Assembly: GCA_002892395.1 (NCBI GenBank)
Contig: NBBL01000006.1
Span: 1-64,000, forward strand
Direction of reading: 5' to 3'
Source of the DNA: Lachnospiraceae bacterium
GTDB lineage: Bacteria > Bacillota > Clostridia > Lachnospirales > Lachnospiraceae
DNA: 64,000 bases
The notes beneath the pieces were generated by a model. The model searched no databases. It was not told where the DNA came from and saw only the letters and a program-made list of their open reading frames with translations. The translations under genes were made by a program, and so were the position numbers. This document shows positions 1-8,013 of this stretch, in pieces; positions within the stretch are counted from its first letter, which is position 1, and each line of letters opens with the position of its first letter.

Positions 1-2
1 AT

Positions 3-131
3 CAGGCACTGCTTAAGGCTTTGTACCTGTCAACATTTGAAGCCACTAAGAAGTGGACCATGTCCATCAGGAACTGGGGCAAGGTGTACGGAGAGCTGTC
101 TATCATGTACGAAGGGCGTCTTCCGGACTAA
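3..131 (+). CDS. IS256-family (mutator) transposase, C-terminal fragment cut by the window edge
   Basis: The reading frame opening at base 3 encodes 42 residues and ends at TAA 129-131. It contains the typical C-terminus of IS256/mutator DDE transposases: the segment KKWTMSIRNWGKVYGELSI followed by a short basic tail. The catalytic residues and N-terminus lie outside the window, so it cannot be told whether the gene is intact. It sits inside the remnant of element C and may explain why that element is hard to delimit on its left. No start codon or promoter is visible. Confidence 0.85.
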   Translation, partial: QALLKALYLSTFEATKKWTMSIRNWGKVYGELSIMYEGRLPD

Positions 132-147
132 TAAAACAACAACCGAT

Positions 148-190
148 ATGTCAGGAACCTCATCCGTTCAATAGCGGATGTTCTTGACAT
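148..190. terminator. Imperfect stem-loop just after the transposase
   Basis: Bases 148-166 and 175-190 form an imperfect inverted repeat (arms ATGTCAGGAAC..ATCCG and CGGATGTTCTTGACAT). It starts 16 bases after the transposase stop. It could be a terminator or part of the right terminal inverted repeat of the insertion sequence. There is no clear T-run, so terminator function is uncertain. Confidence 0.4.
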
Positions 191-486
191 ACCAGTTTGT
201 ATTTGTTACGTATTAAGTAAATGATCAGGTTCAACATTGATTCATATTTGCCTGATCTATCACTATTTAAATATCATAGAAGATCTATTTACAGAAAAGT
301 ATTCACACTCTCGAAACGTTCTGCATAAACACTTGGAAAGCCATTCAAACCGCAATGCAAATGCGTGGGATAGCGCTTAACCTCAGGAATATGATAACAA
401 AACCTTCGGAAACGATCGTTCATCTCCTTAATTTTCCGGTTCATAGAATATTTTATTCCACCCAAATTCAAACTTATCAACCTCTA
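191..486. other. AT-rich stretch with no convincing gene
   Basis: Short open frames of 60-77 codons occur on both strands but have no ribosome site and no family resemblance. I see no RNA gene or repeat here. The stretch probably holds the end of the insertion sequence and interior sequence of element C. Confidence 0.5.
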
Positions 487-648
487 CTTCCACAAAAGCC
501 TTCCACCAAAACGATGGAAGGCTTTCTAAAATTATTTCCCTACCTTATTGCCCTTCGGTCAATAAGTATCGCTTGTAAAACTCGCTAAATTCAACAACTC
601 CCTTTTGAACCTATTTTTTCAACTTTTTAGTATCGAACTAGTATCACT
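487..648. repeat. Right-end repeat of element C (copy 1 of the B/C end repeat)
   Basis: About 160 bases closely match 28679-28839. Within it are a hairpin with arms AAAGCCTTCCA/TGGAAGGCTTT (495-525), a second near-perfect hairpin (545-565, TTATTG..CAATAA around CCCTTCGGTC), and the arm motif at 629-648. The copy near guaA keeps all three, with compensating differences in the second hairpin. Conservation of the whole block at two element ends argues for a role in integration/excision or transcription insulation. Confidence 0.75.
629..648. promoter_or_regulatory. Putative integrase arm site, right end of element C
   Basis: TAGTATCGAACTAGTATCAC is a direct repeat of TAGTATC. It matches 12338-12357 and 28820-28839 (TAGTATCAAAATAGTATCA). 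It lies 77 bases left of the att core at 726, the same geometry as at the guaA end of element B (78 bases). Arm-type sites at this distance are known for tyrosine integrases; the assignment is inferred. Confidence 0.55.
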
Positions 649-725
649 AAGGCAGTTTTCACGCTTTCAAATCACCAAAATCCAGCGTTTTTAAAGGCGC
701 TATCACAGAAGCATTTTTATTCCTG

Positions 726-737
726 TTATTCCAGCTC
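726..737. promoter_or_regulatory. att core, junction of elements C and A
   Basis: TTATTCCAGCTC is identical to 12222-12233. It matches 9 of 12 bases of the end of guaA (TTACTCAAACTC, 28918-28929). Read on the minus strand it spells GAG CTG GAA TAA, a synonym-like version of the guaA C-terminus (E-F-E-stop). Confidence 0.65.
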
Positions 738-868
738 GCTCCTATTAGCTTTGTTTCTAAGCAAATATGTTCAGTTTTATAAATTGTTGTATCTGTATTA
801 TCTGAATCAGACTGTTTCTACTGGCTATCTGATTTCTTGTTGCCAAAGTGTTGCCATGCAAACACCTA
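738..868. other. Left end of element A, no gene
   Basis: This is an AT-rich non-coding stretch between the att core and the stop codon of the first cargo gene. The only clear signal is the paired GTTGCC motif at 839-856. Confidence 0.5.
839..856. promoter_or_regulatory. Putative integrase arm site, left end of element A
   Basis: GTTGCCAAAGTGTTGCCA matches 15 of 18 bases of 12145-12162 (GTTGCCAAAACGTTGCTA). Both copies lie inside element A, near opposite ends, and occur nowhere else that I noticed. They differ from the TAGTATC motif of B and C, which would fit a different integrase specificity. Confidence 0.5.
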
Positions 869-2581
869 CTATGCCTTCAAAAGTGCATTATTCAAAATTT
901 CATCCGAAAATTTCTTGTACTGACTGGATGTATATGGGAATTTTTCTCTCGTAAAATCTGTATACAAATCCTTGAATCTATTATTAAAAAATTTAAAGTC
1001 TCCCAAATTTTTTTGGTCAATATAACGATTGTACGCAATAATGAAACCGTTCAAAGATATGACTGATAACAGTTTGGAGTTAGGATCAGTCCATTCCTTC
1101 AGGTGACTGTCTCTAAGTGCAGAAAAATATATTCTAATTTGTTGTACACAAAAATCGATATAGGAATTATATGCCTGATCATTTAATTGCTTTAATTCAT
1201 TTTCATCTCCATTCCAATAATCAAATAGGCTTTTCTTCTCTTTGGGTTCAATAGTCACCAGATATCTCAATGCAAATTTAATAATTGATGCGATCTTTAT
1301 TTTCCCTTCATCCAAAGCTGACAGCTCAAACATATGTAAAAAAATGTCTTCCTTATTTAATCGTTCAATTACAGCACGTGCAATACCGATATCCGATAGT
1401 GGATCTTTCAACCCTTTAATATGAAGAAGTACATCTGGGGGTACGGGCTTTGCATTCGTGTTTATATCCAAGAAAATACCGCTTTCAATTTGTGCTTTTT
1501 GGACATCGGACATTTCCTCTGGAAAAACCAGACCTGTAACTAGAAGATGCAGTTTCTTTCTCAAATTTGCGATTTCAATTTCATCCGGGTCGTTTTCTTC
1601 CCCTTCGTAATGTGCATATACCCTGTGTTGCCCATCGATTATACAAATACTATTCATCTCATCTGGCAGCATCATTTTACAGACATCGTATCTTCCTATT
1701 GCATTTAAATTAATTGGATGGTCTTTTTCATCAAGGAAATAAACATTTGAAGGTAATGCCACAATAATATTATTATAAAAAGCTTCTTGTCTTGTGGCCA
1801 AAAACTTTCTGATTCCTTTGATTTTTTCTTTCTGTATTAACCGTTGATATAAAGTGATTGAGTCTTCCCAATTATCCTTTCTCAAAACATAAGAATTTTT
1901 TATTAATGTTTCTGCAGACATCATAAATGAAACAATTCTTACCCCATTTCTTAATCCAGTTGACTCCTTGGGGCTAATGATTGTTGCCGAAATACATTTC
2001 TTTTTACTTTCTGTAGTATTACTGCCTATCTGGTTACTGTCTATTTGTAGGAAACGAAAAACTTCGTATTTTATAGATTTATGTATGCATTGAGTCATTC
2101 GATTAAAATACTCAAGATATCGCGGTTCAACAAATTGAATAAGTGGATACAACTGTGCTTCTTCCTTGCTAAGGTTAAGTTCGTTCTGTGAAAAATACAA
2201 ATACTTAATGATATACTGGTTTTCATCATACTGCTTAATATCTTGGTAAGAAAACTCTGTTGCGATCCAATCTAAAAAAGTGCGCTTATTTTTTTCAATC
2301 TGATCAAAGGCCTCATGCTTTTTTCTAATATGTGATTTTATATCACGAGTTGTACTAGTATCCTCACAGACAATCAAAATGTTTTCATTAATAAACAAAG
2401 AATCTATTTCTGCTCTGCGTAGGCCAATATCAAAATGATGATTTTCAGATTTAATCTGTTGAAATCCTGCTGAAACAAATAGTCTCTTGATTTTATTCTT
2501 AAAAATCCTATTGGCTCTTTTTTCTGACGCGACTTGTTTTTGCTTTTCTGGCATCGGCTTTCTTTTTCTTGAATTGGACAT
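869..2581 (-). CDS. DGQHR-domain protein with N-terminal nuclease-like domain
   Basis: A protein of 570 residues. Residues 21-130 look like a PD-(D/E)xK-type fold: E58-I-D60, then a hydrophobic strand ending in E73-D74-T75, with T where lysine is usual, so activity is uncertain. Residues 316-320 are the DGQHR signature, preceded by a hydrophobic strand (SICIID). This signature is known from DndB and from many uncharacterized proteins near modification genes and on islands. The gene is last in the cargo operon and starts one base after the second methylase stop, so the two are translationally coupled. A role in restriction or regulation of modification is inferred; substrate unknown. Confidence 0.75.
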   Translation of the reverse strand: MSNSRKRKPMPEKQKQVASEKRANRIFKNKIKRLFVSAGFQQIKSENHHFDIGLRRAEIDSLFINENILIVCEDTSTTRDIKSHIRKKHEAFDQIEKNKRTFLDWIATEFSYQDIKQYDENQYIIKYLYFSQNELNLSKEEAQLYPLIQFVEPRYLEYFNRMTQCIHKSIKYEVFRFLQIDSNQIGSNTTESKKKCISATIISPKESTGLRNGVRIVSFMMSAETLIKNSYVLRKDNWEDSITLYQRLIQKEKIKGIRKFLATRQEAFYNNIIVALPSNVYFLDEKDHPINLNAIGRYDVCKMMLPDEMNSICIIDGQHRVYAHYEGEENDPDEIEIANLRKKLHLLVTGLVFPEEMSDVQKAQIESGIFLDINTNAKPVPPDVLLHIKGLKDPLSDIGIARAVIERLNKEDIFLHMFELSALDEGKIKIASIIKFALRYLVTIEPKEKKSLFDYWNGDENELKQLNDQAYNSYIDFCVQQIRIYFSALRDSHLKEWTDPNSKLLSVISLNGFIIAYNRYIDQKNLGDFKFFNNRFKDLYTDFTREKFPYTSSQYKKFSDEILNNALLKA

Positions 2582-2582
2582 T

Positions 2583-3497
2583 CTAATCTTCCTCTCTCGC
2601 CGCCTTAAATTCTTTAGGTAATTTAGCCACTGCTGAATTTAGATTTGGCTTAATAACTGGCTTATCCTCTCGAATTTTCAGTGAGCCTTCCATTGCCTTT
2701 GATACACGGTCAATCGCAATCTTATAATATTCTTTGTTTATCTCTGCACCTAAAAAACGCCTATTTTCTATCACCGCAGCTGCTCCTGTTGTTCCCGATC
2801 CCATAAATGGATCTAAGACTACAGCTTGCTCCTCTGATAGTGCCCTAATCAAGCGCCGTGGTAAAGCAACAGGGTACTGACAAGGATGACTTGTTTTTTC
2901 TATATGGTTTGCCTTAACATTAGGAATATCCCAAACGTCTGAAGGATTTTTTCCAAGTGGATTTCCGCTAAATTCTCCTTTATGAGGTCCACGATAAGAT
3001 TTCTTACCAGGATATTTTTGGGGAATACGAACGGAATCCAAGTTAAAAGTTTTCTGTTTGCCTTTTGTAAACCATAAAATAGTTTCATGTCTTCCGCTAA
3101 ACCTTTTGACACTATTTAGGCCGTGGCCAAAAGTCCAAATTATCCTATTTCTAAGTATCAATGGAAAAGTTTTGTCTTGACTCAATGTTGTAAATAAACC
3201 ATAGACAATAAAATCCAAAGGTATAACACATGACTCCGAAACATGATACCCAACCTGCCAACAAATACTACCTCCTGGTTTTAATATTCTGTATATATCC
3301 TGAAAAATCTTTATGTGCTGCTTCTTAAACGTTTCTATATCATCAGTAGGATTTTCGTATGCTTTTCCCATGCAATATGGAGGAGAAGTTATTATTAAAT
3401 CAACTGACTCATCTGGTAACTCTCTGAAAAATTTTTGACAATCACCATTATATAAAACATTCTGAAATTTATCATTGTAATGCTTATATATTTTCAT
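2583..3497 (-). CDS. DNA methyltransferase, beta-class (SPPY type)
   Basis: A protein of 304 residues. Motif IV (TSPPY, residues about 37-41) comes first and the AdoMet motif I (DPFMGSGTTGAAA, about residue 235) comes near the C-terminus. This is the permuted beta-class order. SPPY is typical of N4-cytosine methylases such as M.PvuII, though N6-adenine activity cannot be excluded. The start overlaps the endonuclease stop by four bases (ATGA). The neighbouring PstI-like pair already has its own methylase, so this one probably pairs with the DGQHR protein or adds a second specificity. The target sequence cannot be read from the gene. Confidence 0.88.
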   Translation of the reverse strand: MKIYKHYNDKFQNVLYNGDCQKFFRELPDESVDLIITSPPYCMGKAYENPTDDIETFKKQHIKIFQDIYRILKPGGSICWQVGYHVSESCVIPLDFIVYGLFTTLSQDKTFPLILRNRIIWTFGHGLNSVKRFSGRHETILWFTKGKQKTFNLDSVRIPQKYPGKKSYRGPHKGEFSGNPLGKNPSDVWDIPNVKANHIEKTSHPCQYPVALPRRLIRALSEEQAVVLDPFMGSGTTGAAAVIENRRFLGAEINKEYYKIAIDRVSKAMEGSLKIREDKPVIKPNLNSAVAKLPKEFKAAREED

Positions 3498-4423
3498 TTT
3501 AATAATTTCCTCGGTCCCATAAACCTGTCTCCATTAAGGTGGATCATGTGATCCGGCATATCCGCAATCCACACTTCCGTATTCCAGGCCAGTGAGTCTG
3601 TGAATTTCTTATAAGTCCCAAAATCCAAAAATGCCGTTACAAATATCTTCCCAGCAGTAACATCCTTTGTCATCTCAGTGATTTCCAGTATTCGCTTCGG
3701 ATCCATCGGCCCTACAGAGGTTACTGACTCCACAAAATAGATCCAGTTCTTGTCTTCACGATACAGCACCACATCTGGCATCTTGTCATGCAAGGTTATC
3801 TCAAACCCTAGCATTCTCAACTTATTAACATTCTTCACAAGATCCTTTTCTGTAGTATCCCCAACATATAGGCATTCTGAATCCGGTGCGAATCGGGGTG
3901 CAAACTCCTCAATAATCGCTTTTTGAAGCTGGTTATGCTTTCCCGGCGAAAATTGAAAGTCCTGATTATTGATCTTGACAGGCATCATTTGCATCTTCTT
4001 TTTCGATGCGTACATGTCTATCAGTTTCTCATGATATAAGTTATATCTTCTGATGTTCTCCCTCCATCTGAAAGTGCCATATCCTCTCAACACGGACAGG
4101 ACCTCCTCAGTAATACAATATCTGTAATTCGGACTATTTGTCGCCTTACCATTATCTTCAATGAGGGCTGCTGTTCTAAAATGGTGCATGGCTTGTTTAC
4201 GAAAGGTCTCTCTGCTGTTTTCCGCATAGGTAGTAGCATAGTGCTCATTTGCAAACGCAATTACATCATGAATCCAGATCCAGTGATTTGTGGCTTTCTC
4301 CCAGCCATCCTCTGGCTTTAAATCTGCCATAGCCAACAATGTCAGGCAGCATATATCTGCCTGCTGTGCTTTGGGCATCCCTATCTCTTCTAAAAAAGCT
4401 CTTGCCTCCTCTATCTTAGGCAT
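3494..4423 (-). CDS. BsuBI/PstI-family type II restriction endonuclease
   Basis: A protein of 309 residues using the ATG at 4423. An in-frame Met 16 codons upstream lies inside the methylase gene, and the family N-terminus begins MPKIEEA. The N-terminal half resembles the helical BsuBI/PstI regulatory/DNA-binding region. The C-terminal half has the family core: GDTTEKDLVKN, then PDVVLYREDKNWIYFVESVTS, where PD...E forms the metal site with non-lysine residues after E. Family members cut CTGCAG; the same specificity is plausible but not proven. The start overlaps the end of the methylase by 8 bases. Confidence 0.88.
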   Translation of the reverse strand: MPKIEEARAFLEEIGMPKAQQADICCLTLLAMADLKPEDGWEKATNHWIWIHDVIAFANEHYATTYAENSRETFRKQAMHHFRTAALIEDNGKATNSPNYRYCITEEVLSVLRGYGTFRWRENIRRYNLYHEKLIDMYASKKKMQMMPVKINNQDFQFSPGKHNQLQKAIIEEFAPRFAPDSECLYVGDTTEKDLVKNVNKLRMLGFEITLHDKMPDVVLYREDKNWIYFVESVTSVGPMDPKRILEITEMTKDVTAGKIFVTAFLDFGTYKKFTDSLAWNTEVWIADMPDHMIHLNGDRFMGPRKLLK

Positions 4424-5912
4424 ACGCCACCTCCATAATGATACGGTCACAGTTCCCGGTAGAGAGATCACCAGAATCTCTTAAACGATCTCCTATGCGA
4501 TCAATTATATTCATCGGCGGAACCGGAATGCTGTTAATCTCTGTACTGTTCACCTGCGTACTCCCATTCAGAATTCGGTAGTACATATCAAATAGGGTTG
4601 AATTAAGCAGCGCATACACGCCATAAGTAGTATCGATATCCATTTCTTCACCATCGACCCGATCCACATAATTGATCTTATTCTGTGTTGCAATAAACGA
4701 ATACTGCTCAAATTCCTTCGGACTGTAAATGCCGCACTGCAATCGTCTTCTCTCTTCCTTTGCCGTAAATCGCTTACAGAAAACATAGTTCTGGTTTTTC
4801 TGAATCAGTCCTCTCTTAGAGTCAACAATCCAGTCATATTCTTTGCCTGAAGGGTTATGGTTTACCTTCCCCTCTCGGATATGCTGGCTATAGAAGAGTG
4901 GAAGATGATGTTCACCGGGTTCCTTGCGCAGATCTTCCCATTGCCTAAAATCAACTACAATACCCGTCCTCATCCGTAACCCTTCATCTGGAAATGTATG
5001 TCGATATGTATTTATCATATCAAGTACCCGAATATCCGCTTCTGATGTCGGCAGATATACATATAGAGAAGAACCAGTCACTACAGATGCATAGGGGACA
5101 TCTAGCTTTGTAATGTCGTTAAAATCAGCATTGCTCTTGCTGGAAGTGATCAAAACATGTGGAGGTGTGTTCACAGTTTTCTTCACTCTGATAATCATTG
5201 TCTCCTGCAAAACCTGTTCTTCACTGAACACCTTATCTCTGCTCACAAAAAGATGAATCTGTTCCAGCCTGCCCTCACCTAGTAAATACTGCCTAAACGC
5301 TGTAAAATACGCTCCTGAAGTCCAGCTTCTGGGAATGATGTAAACCATTTCAGATTCCTGCTTCAAATTGAAGAGTGACATAGATGCAAACAAAAAATAA
5401 AGGTTAGGTGCACCGTGTACAACAGCAGGCATAGCGAGAGCCGCCGGATTATCCCGCATAACCCTTAGATATGGTGGATTCCCTATAACCAGATCATACT
5501 TAGCTGGATTCTTCTCAGCAAAAAAAGTTTCATTAAAGGTATCCTGCTGCGAGAGAATATAGTCTTCTTCCATAATCGTATAAGAAAATTCCTTTTTCAC
5601 GTTTTCTGCGATATACTTCAAATTCTCTTTTAATATTGGCAACACATCTATGTCTGTTTCGTAACAGGTCAATTCAATTCTCTTTACTTTGTTCTCTTGG
5701 TTCAAACGTTCTACCAACGCTGCTGCTAATATCCCTGTTCCTGTTCCCGGATCCAGCACTTTAATCACTGAGTTTATTGAAGAAAGATCAAACATATTTG
5801 CCATAAAAACAGCAGTTTCAGAAGATGTAAAAAACTGCCCCTTCTTCTTTCGTTGGCTTTTTGGCATTTGATCTAAAAACGCATTTGTTGTTTCAACTAT
5901 ATATTCAAGCAT
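4416..5912 (-). CDS. PstI-like N6-adenine DNA methyltransferase
   Basis: A protein of 498 residues, close to the length of M.PstI (about 507). Motif I is DPGTGTGILAAAL (about residue 54) and motif IV is NPPY (about residue 144, in DLVIGNPPYLRV), the order of gamma-class adenine methylases. A target-recognition region follows in the C-terminal half. It protects the host from the adjacent endonuclease, presumably by adenine methylation of the shared site. The start codon overlaps the controller gene stop by 8 bases, and the downstream overlap with the endonuclease suggests methylase is translated first. Confidence 0.9.
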   Translation of the reverse strand: MLEYIVETTNAFLDQMPKSQRKKKGQFFTSSETAVFMANMFDLSSINSVIKVLDPGTGTGILAAALVERLNQENKVKRIELTCYETDIDVLPILKENLKYIAENVKKEFSYTIMEEDYILSQQDTFNETFFAEKNPAKYDLVIGNPPYLRVMRDNPAALAMPAVVHGAPNLYFLFASMSLFNLKQESEMVYIIPRSWTSGAYFTAFRQYLLGEGRLEQIHLFVSRDKVFSEEQVLQETMIIRVKKTVNTPPHVLITSSKSNADFNDITKLDVPYASVVTGSSLYVYLPTSEADIRVLDMINTYRHTFPDEGLRMRTGIVVDFRQWEDLRKEPGEHHLPLFYSQHIREGKVNHNPSGKEYDWIVDSKRGLIQKNQNYVFCKRFTAKEERRRLQCGIYSPKEFEQYSFIATQNKINYVDRVDGEEMDIDTTYGVYALLNSTLFDMYYRILNGSTQVNSTEINSIPVPPMNIIDRIGDRLRDSGDLSTGNCDRIIMEVAYA

Positions 5913-6150
5913 TATTATCCAATTCCTTTTTCAAACTATCTACTTCCGAATCTATAATGAACTCAACAATATCTCCGATATTGCAATGGAGCGATTTGCA
6001 TATCTTCCCCAAGCTTTCTAACGAAACTGCCTCATTTTTACCCATTTTAGCCAGCACATTAAAACTGATTCCCGATGAATCTTTCAGATCGCTCTTATTC
6101 ATTTTTTTGTCTATCAACAGCTTCCACAATCCATCGTAACTGATAATCAT
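5905..6150 (-). CDS. Small XRE-family controller protein of the restriction operon
   Basis: A protein of 81 residues starting at ATG 6150, with GGAG 7 bases upstream; a Met six codons earlier has no ribosome site. It is a compact helix-turn-helix protein of the YozG/Cro type (KSDLKDSSGISFNVLAKMGK, then SLESLGKICKSLHCNIGDIVEF). It overlaps the methylase by 8 bases. First-gene position, size and fold fit a C-protein that times endonuclease expression after entry into a new host. No obvious C-box was recognised. Confidence 0.75.
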   Translation of the reverse strand: MIISYDGLWKLLIDKKMNKSDLKDSSGISFNVLAKMGKNEAVSLESLGKICKSLHCNIGDIVEFIIDSEVDSLKKELDNNA

Positions 6151-6193
6151 CAGGATTCTCCTACTCAAAATTCAGCCTTTAAAAGTTTTAGTT

Positions 6194-6223
6194 ATCATAC
6201 CACAATTTCGCATCTTTCATCAA
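6194..6223 (-). promoter_or_regulatory. Promoter of the restriction cargo operon
   Basis: On the minus strand, -35 TTGATG (6218-6223) and -10 TATGAT (6194-6199) are separated by 18 bases, upstream of the controller start at 6150. The fit to sigma-A is moderate. An inverted repeat GGTAATTA/TAATTACC (6323-6330, 6376-6383) lies further upstream, at the end of the relaxase gene. Confidence 0.5.
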
Positions 6224-6378
6224 GGTTTCCTCATGCTTTCGTGAGATGTGTGATGAAGGAGGTGCTGTCATCACCGATGATCTCAGGTCTAGTTCAACAT
6301 ATATAAACGAAGATATTGAAAAGGTAATTACACCCTAATACAAATCCCACCAGCCTTTTCAGACTGATGAGATTATAA

Positions 6379-7779
6379 TTACCGAACATTCTCTTTTGTT
6401 TTAATGTGTGTTTGTTCCTCTGCTCCTCTGGAAAAATCTCCCTTGCGAATCAGGGCCTCCTTCTCGTATTTTTTGAGTGATGCAATAATACTCTCTTTCT
6501 GCGGTTCTGTTCGCTTCATCGACTCCAGCAGCTTGCAGGACTTCTCATACGCTCTGGTGAAGGCGGCGACATTTTTATATCCGGCGCGTTTTACGATCTT
6601 GTCCGGTTCCGCGATTGCCTTCTCGTATTCCAGGAGAGAAGCCGACAGCTCCTTTGCCGCCTTTGTTTTCATATTGCGCTTGAAGATGTTTGTCGGTTTG
6701 GATGCCTCCGCCGAGAAGGCTTGTGCCCTCTCACAGCGCCGTCTTGCTGCCGCGATCACCTGATTCTGATGCAGGAGGTCTTTTCGTACTCCCTGCATCC
6801 TACGGAAGACCTCCGCATTAAAGACAGGTTCCTTGTGTACTTTCTTTGGAATCGTCCGGATCAGATCGAGCAGTACACGGATCGCCGCCTGGAGAATCGC
6901 ACTTAAAAGATCCGGATGAAAACCGGTCTTCTCGATTGATTCATGGATCGGCTTCTGGATGCAGTCTTTCTTCACCTGACAGATCTTCTCCTCCGGAAGT
7001 CCGGCGATCAGCGCCTCATCCACGGCGTTGTTCCACTCCTGCCGTTTGGCATTGTCCGCCTTAATCTCCGCTTCCTTCGGATTGCGCTTTCCGATCTTCT
7101 TCGTCGCAAGATACGGCCTGTCATGCCGGAACACCGCGAGCTTGTTCTTGTCTTCTTTTACTAGTTCGTTGATAAAGTCCGTGTACATTTCCTTGACTCC
7201 GGCGGTGAAGGCTTTGCTCTTGAAGATCGGTTCCTTTAACTGGAAGTTTCGGATATCGTAGGTATCTCCCTTGGCGACGATATAGCAGCCCTTGCGGATC
7301 TCACCATTCTCATCAAGGATCTCTTTCTTCGTTCGCACATGCTTTCCGCGTTCGTCAAAGAACATGTTCCGGCTCGCCTTCTTGAACTCGGCGTGTTCCA
7401 GGAGCTTCCGTTCCGAGAAGATCAGATGGATATGGTAGTTGGTCATCGCCTTATTGTGATACAGCGCCGCGACCACGTCCGCCCCGTATTCCAGCTTGAA
7501 CTTCATCACAAAGAGTTTCAATAGCTGTTCACGGTCGTGCTTCTGAAACTCCTCAGGGAGAGCGATGATCAGCTCCCTCGCTTCGATGCAGCTTCCCGCC
7601 GTTCTACTGTTCCGGAAGTCTTCCTGATTCTGTTTTGCAAGGAAGTCCCAGAAATTCGGATTGTCCACAGTGGAAAAAGTGCAGTAGAGATGTTCCTGTC
7701 GTTTTGGATTGCTGATGTAATCAATCCGCCCCTTTACGTCTGTCAGCTTCGTATGCTGAATAAATGAATGTCGTCCGAT
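6379..7779 (-). CDS. MobA/MobL-family relaxase of element A, no canonical start codon
   Basis: The frame encodes about 466 residues. It has the MobA/MobL nuclease segment with the metal-binding HxH (NYHIHLIFSE) and the downstream FFDERGKHVRTKKEILDE block. The family N-terminus (HTKLTDVKGRIDYISNPKRQ) lies upstream of the first ordinary start (GTG 7668). The open frame reaches an ATC at 7779, six bases after AAAGGAG; the only stop further up is TGA. ATC is almost never a start, so either this codon is used, or an ATG was mutated, or there is a base error. It would nick the element's oriT for mobilization. The C-terminal part is coiled and basic. Confidence 0.8.
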   Translation of the reverse strand: MGRHSFIQHTKLTDVKGRIDYISNPKRQEHLYCTFSTVDNPNFWDFLAKQNQEDFRNSRTAGSCIEARELIIALPEEFQKHDREQLLKLFVMKFKLEYGADVVAALYHNKAMTNYHIHLIFSERKLLEHAEFKKASRNMFFDERGKHVRTKKEILDENGEIRKGCYIVAKGDTYDIRNFQLKEPIFKSKAFTAGVKEMYTDFINELVKEDKNKLAVFRHDRPYLATKKIGKRNPKEAEIKADNAKRQEWNNAVDEALIAGLPEEKICQVKKDCIQKPIHESIEKTGFHPDLLSAILQAAIRVLLDLIRTIPKKVHKEPVFNAEVFRRMQGVRKDLLHQNQVIAAARRRCERAQAFSAEASKPTNIFKRNMKTKAAKELSASLLEYEKAIAEPDKIVKRAGYKNVAAFTRAYEKSCKLLESMKRTEPQKESIIASLKKYEKEALIRKGDFSRGAEEQTHIKTKENVR

Positions 7780-7892
7780 AGCTCACTCCTTTCCGCTCCG
7801 TCAACGGAGCCATCCGAAACAGCCAGATTAGCAAACTGTGCTGGTTCCGTTTATGCGCGTTTCCGCGCCTTTGGCCCCGGCGCAGCCGGCGA

Positions 7893-8013
7893 CCTCGAAT
7901 AAATTCGAGGTCCGCAGCAGTCGCCATATGCCGCCGCAAGCGGCGCATCTGGCTCGATACAATCGCGAAATACACAGAGCATAACCGCAGGTTGTGCGAT
8001 GGGTGTATTTCGC
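7893..8013. other. Candidate oriT of element A (nested hairpins)
   Basis: Just upstream of the relaxase lie three hairpins in 120 bases: CCTCGAAT/ATTCGAGG (7893-7910), GCCGC/GCGGC (7930-7944), and a long arm GCGAAATACAC/GTGTATTTCGC (7965-7975, 8003-8013). The last encloses an inner stem GCATAACC/GGTTGTGC. Such structure next to a relaxase gene is typical of transfer origins. No nic site was identified. Confidence 0.55.

Larger units (their letters stand above)
1..737. mobile_element. Right end of an older guaA-type element (C), partly outside the window
   Basis: Bases 487-648 match the right end of element B (28679-28839) at roughly 85-90% by eye. The match includes the two hairpins and the paired arm motif, and is followed by an att core at 726-737. 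This is the layout expected for the right end of a third element related to B. An IS256-type transposase tail lies at the window edge. The integrase of C would be further left, or lost, and cannot be seen. The inference rests on end similarity only. Confidence 0.6.

Noticed and set aside
744-757. TTAGC..TTTGTTTCT as alternative att core shared with 12243-12260 and 28899-28916
   Set aside because: It does not match in position relative to the guaA end (inside at one end, beyond the core at the other) and is less conserved than the 12-base core. Kept only as a regulatory dyad in element B.
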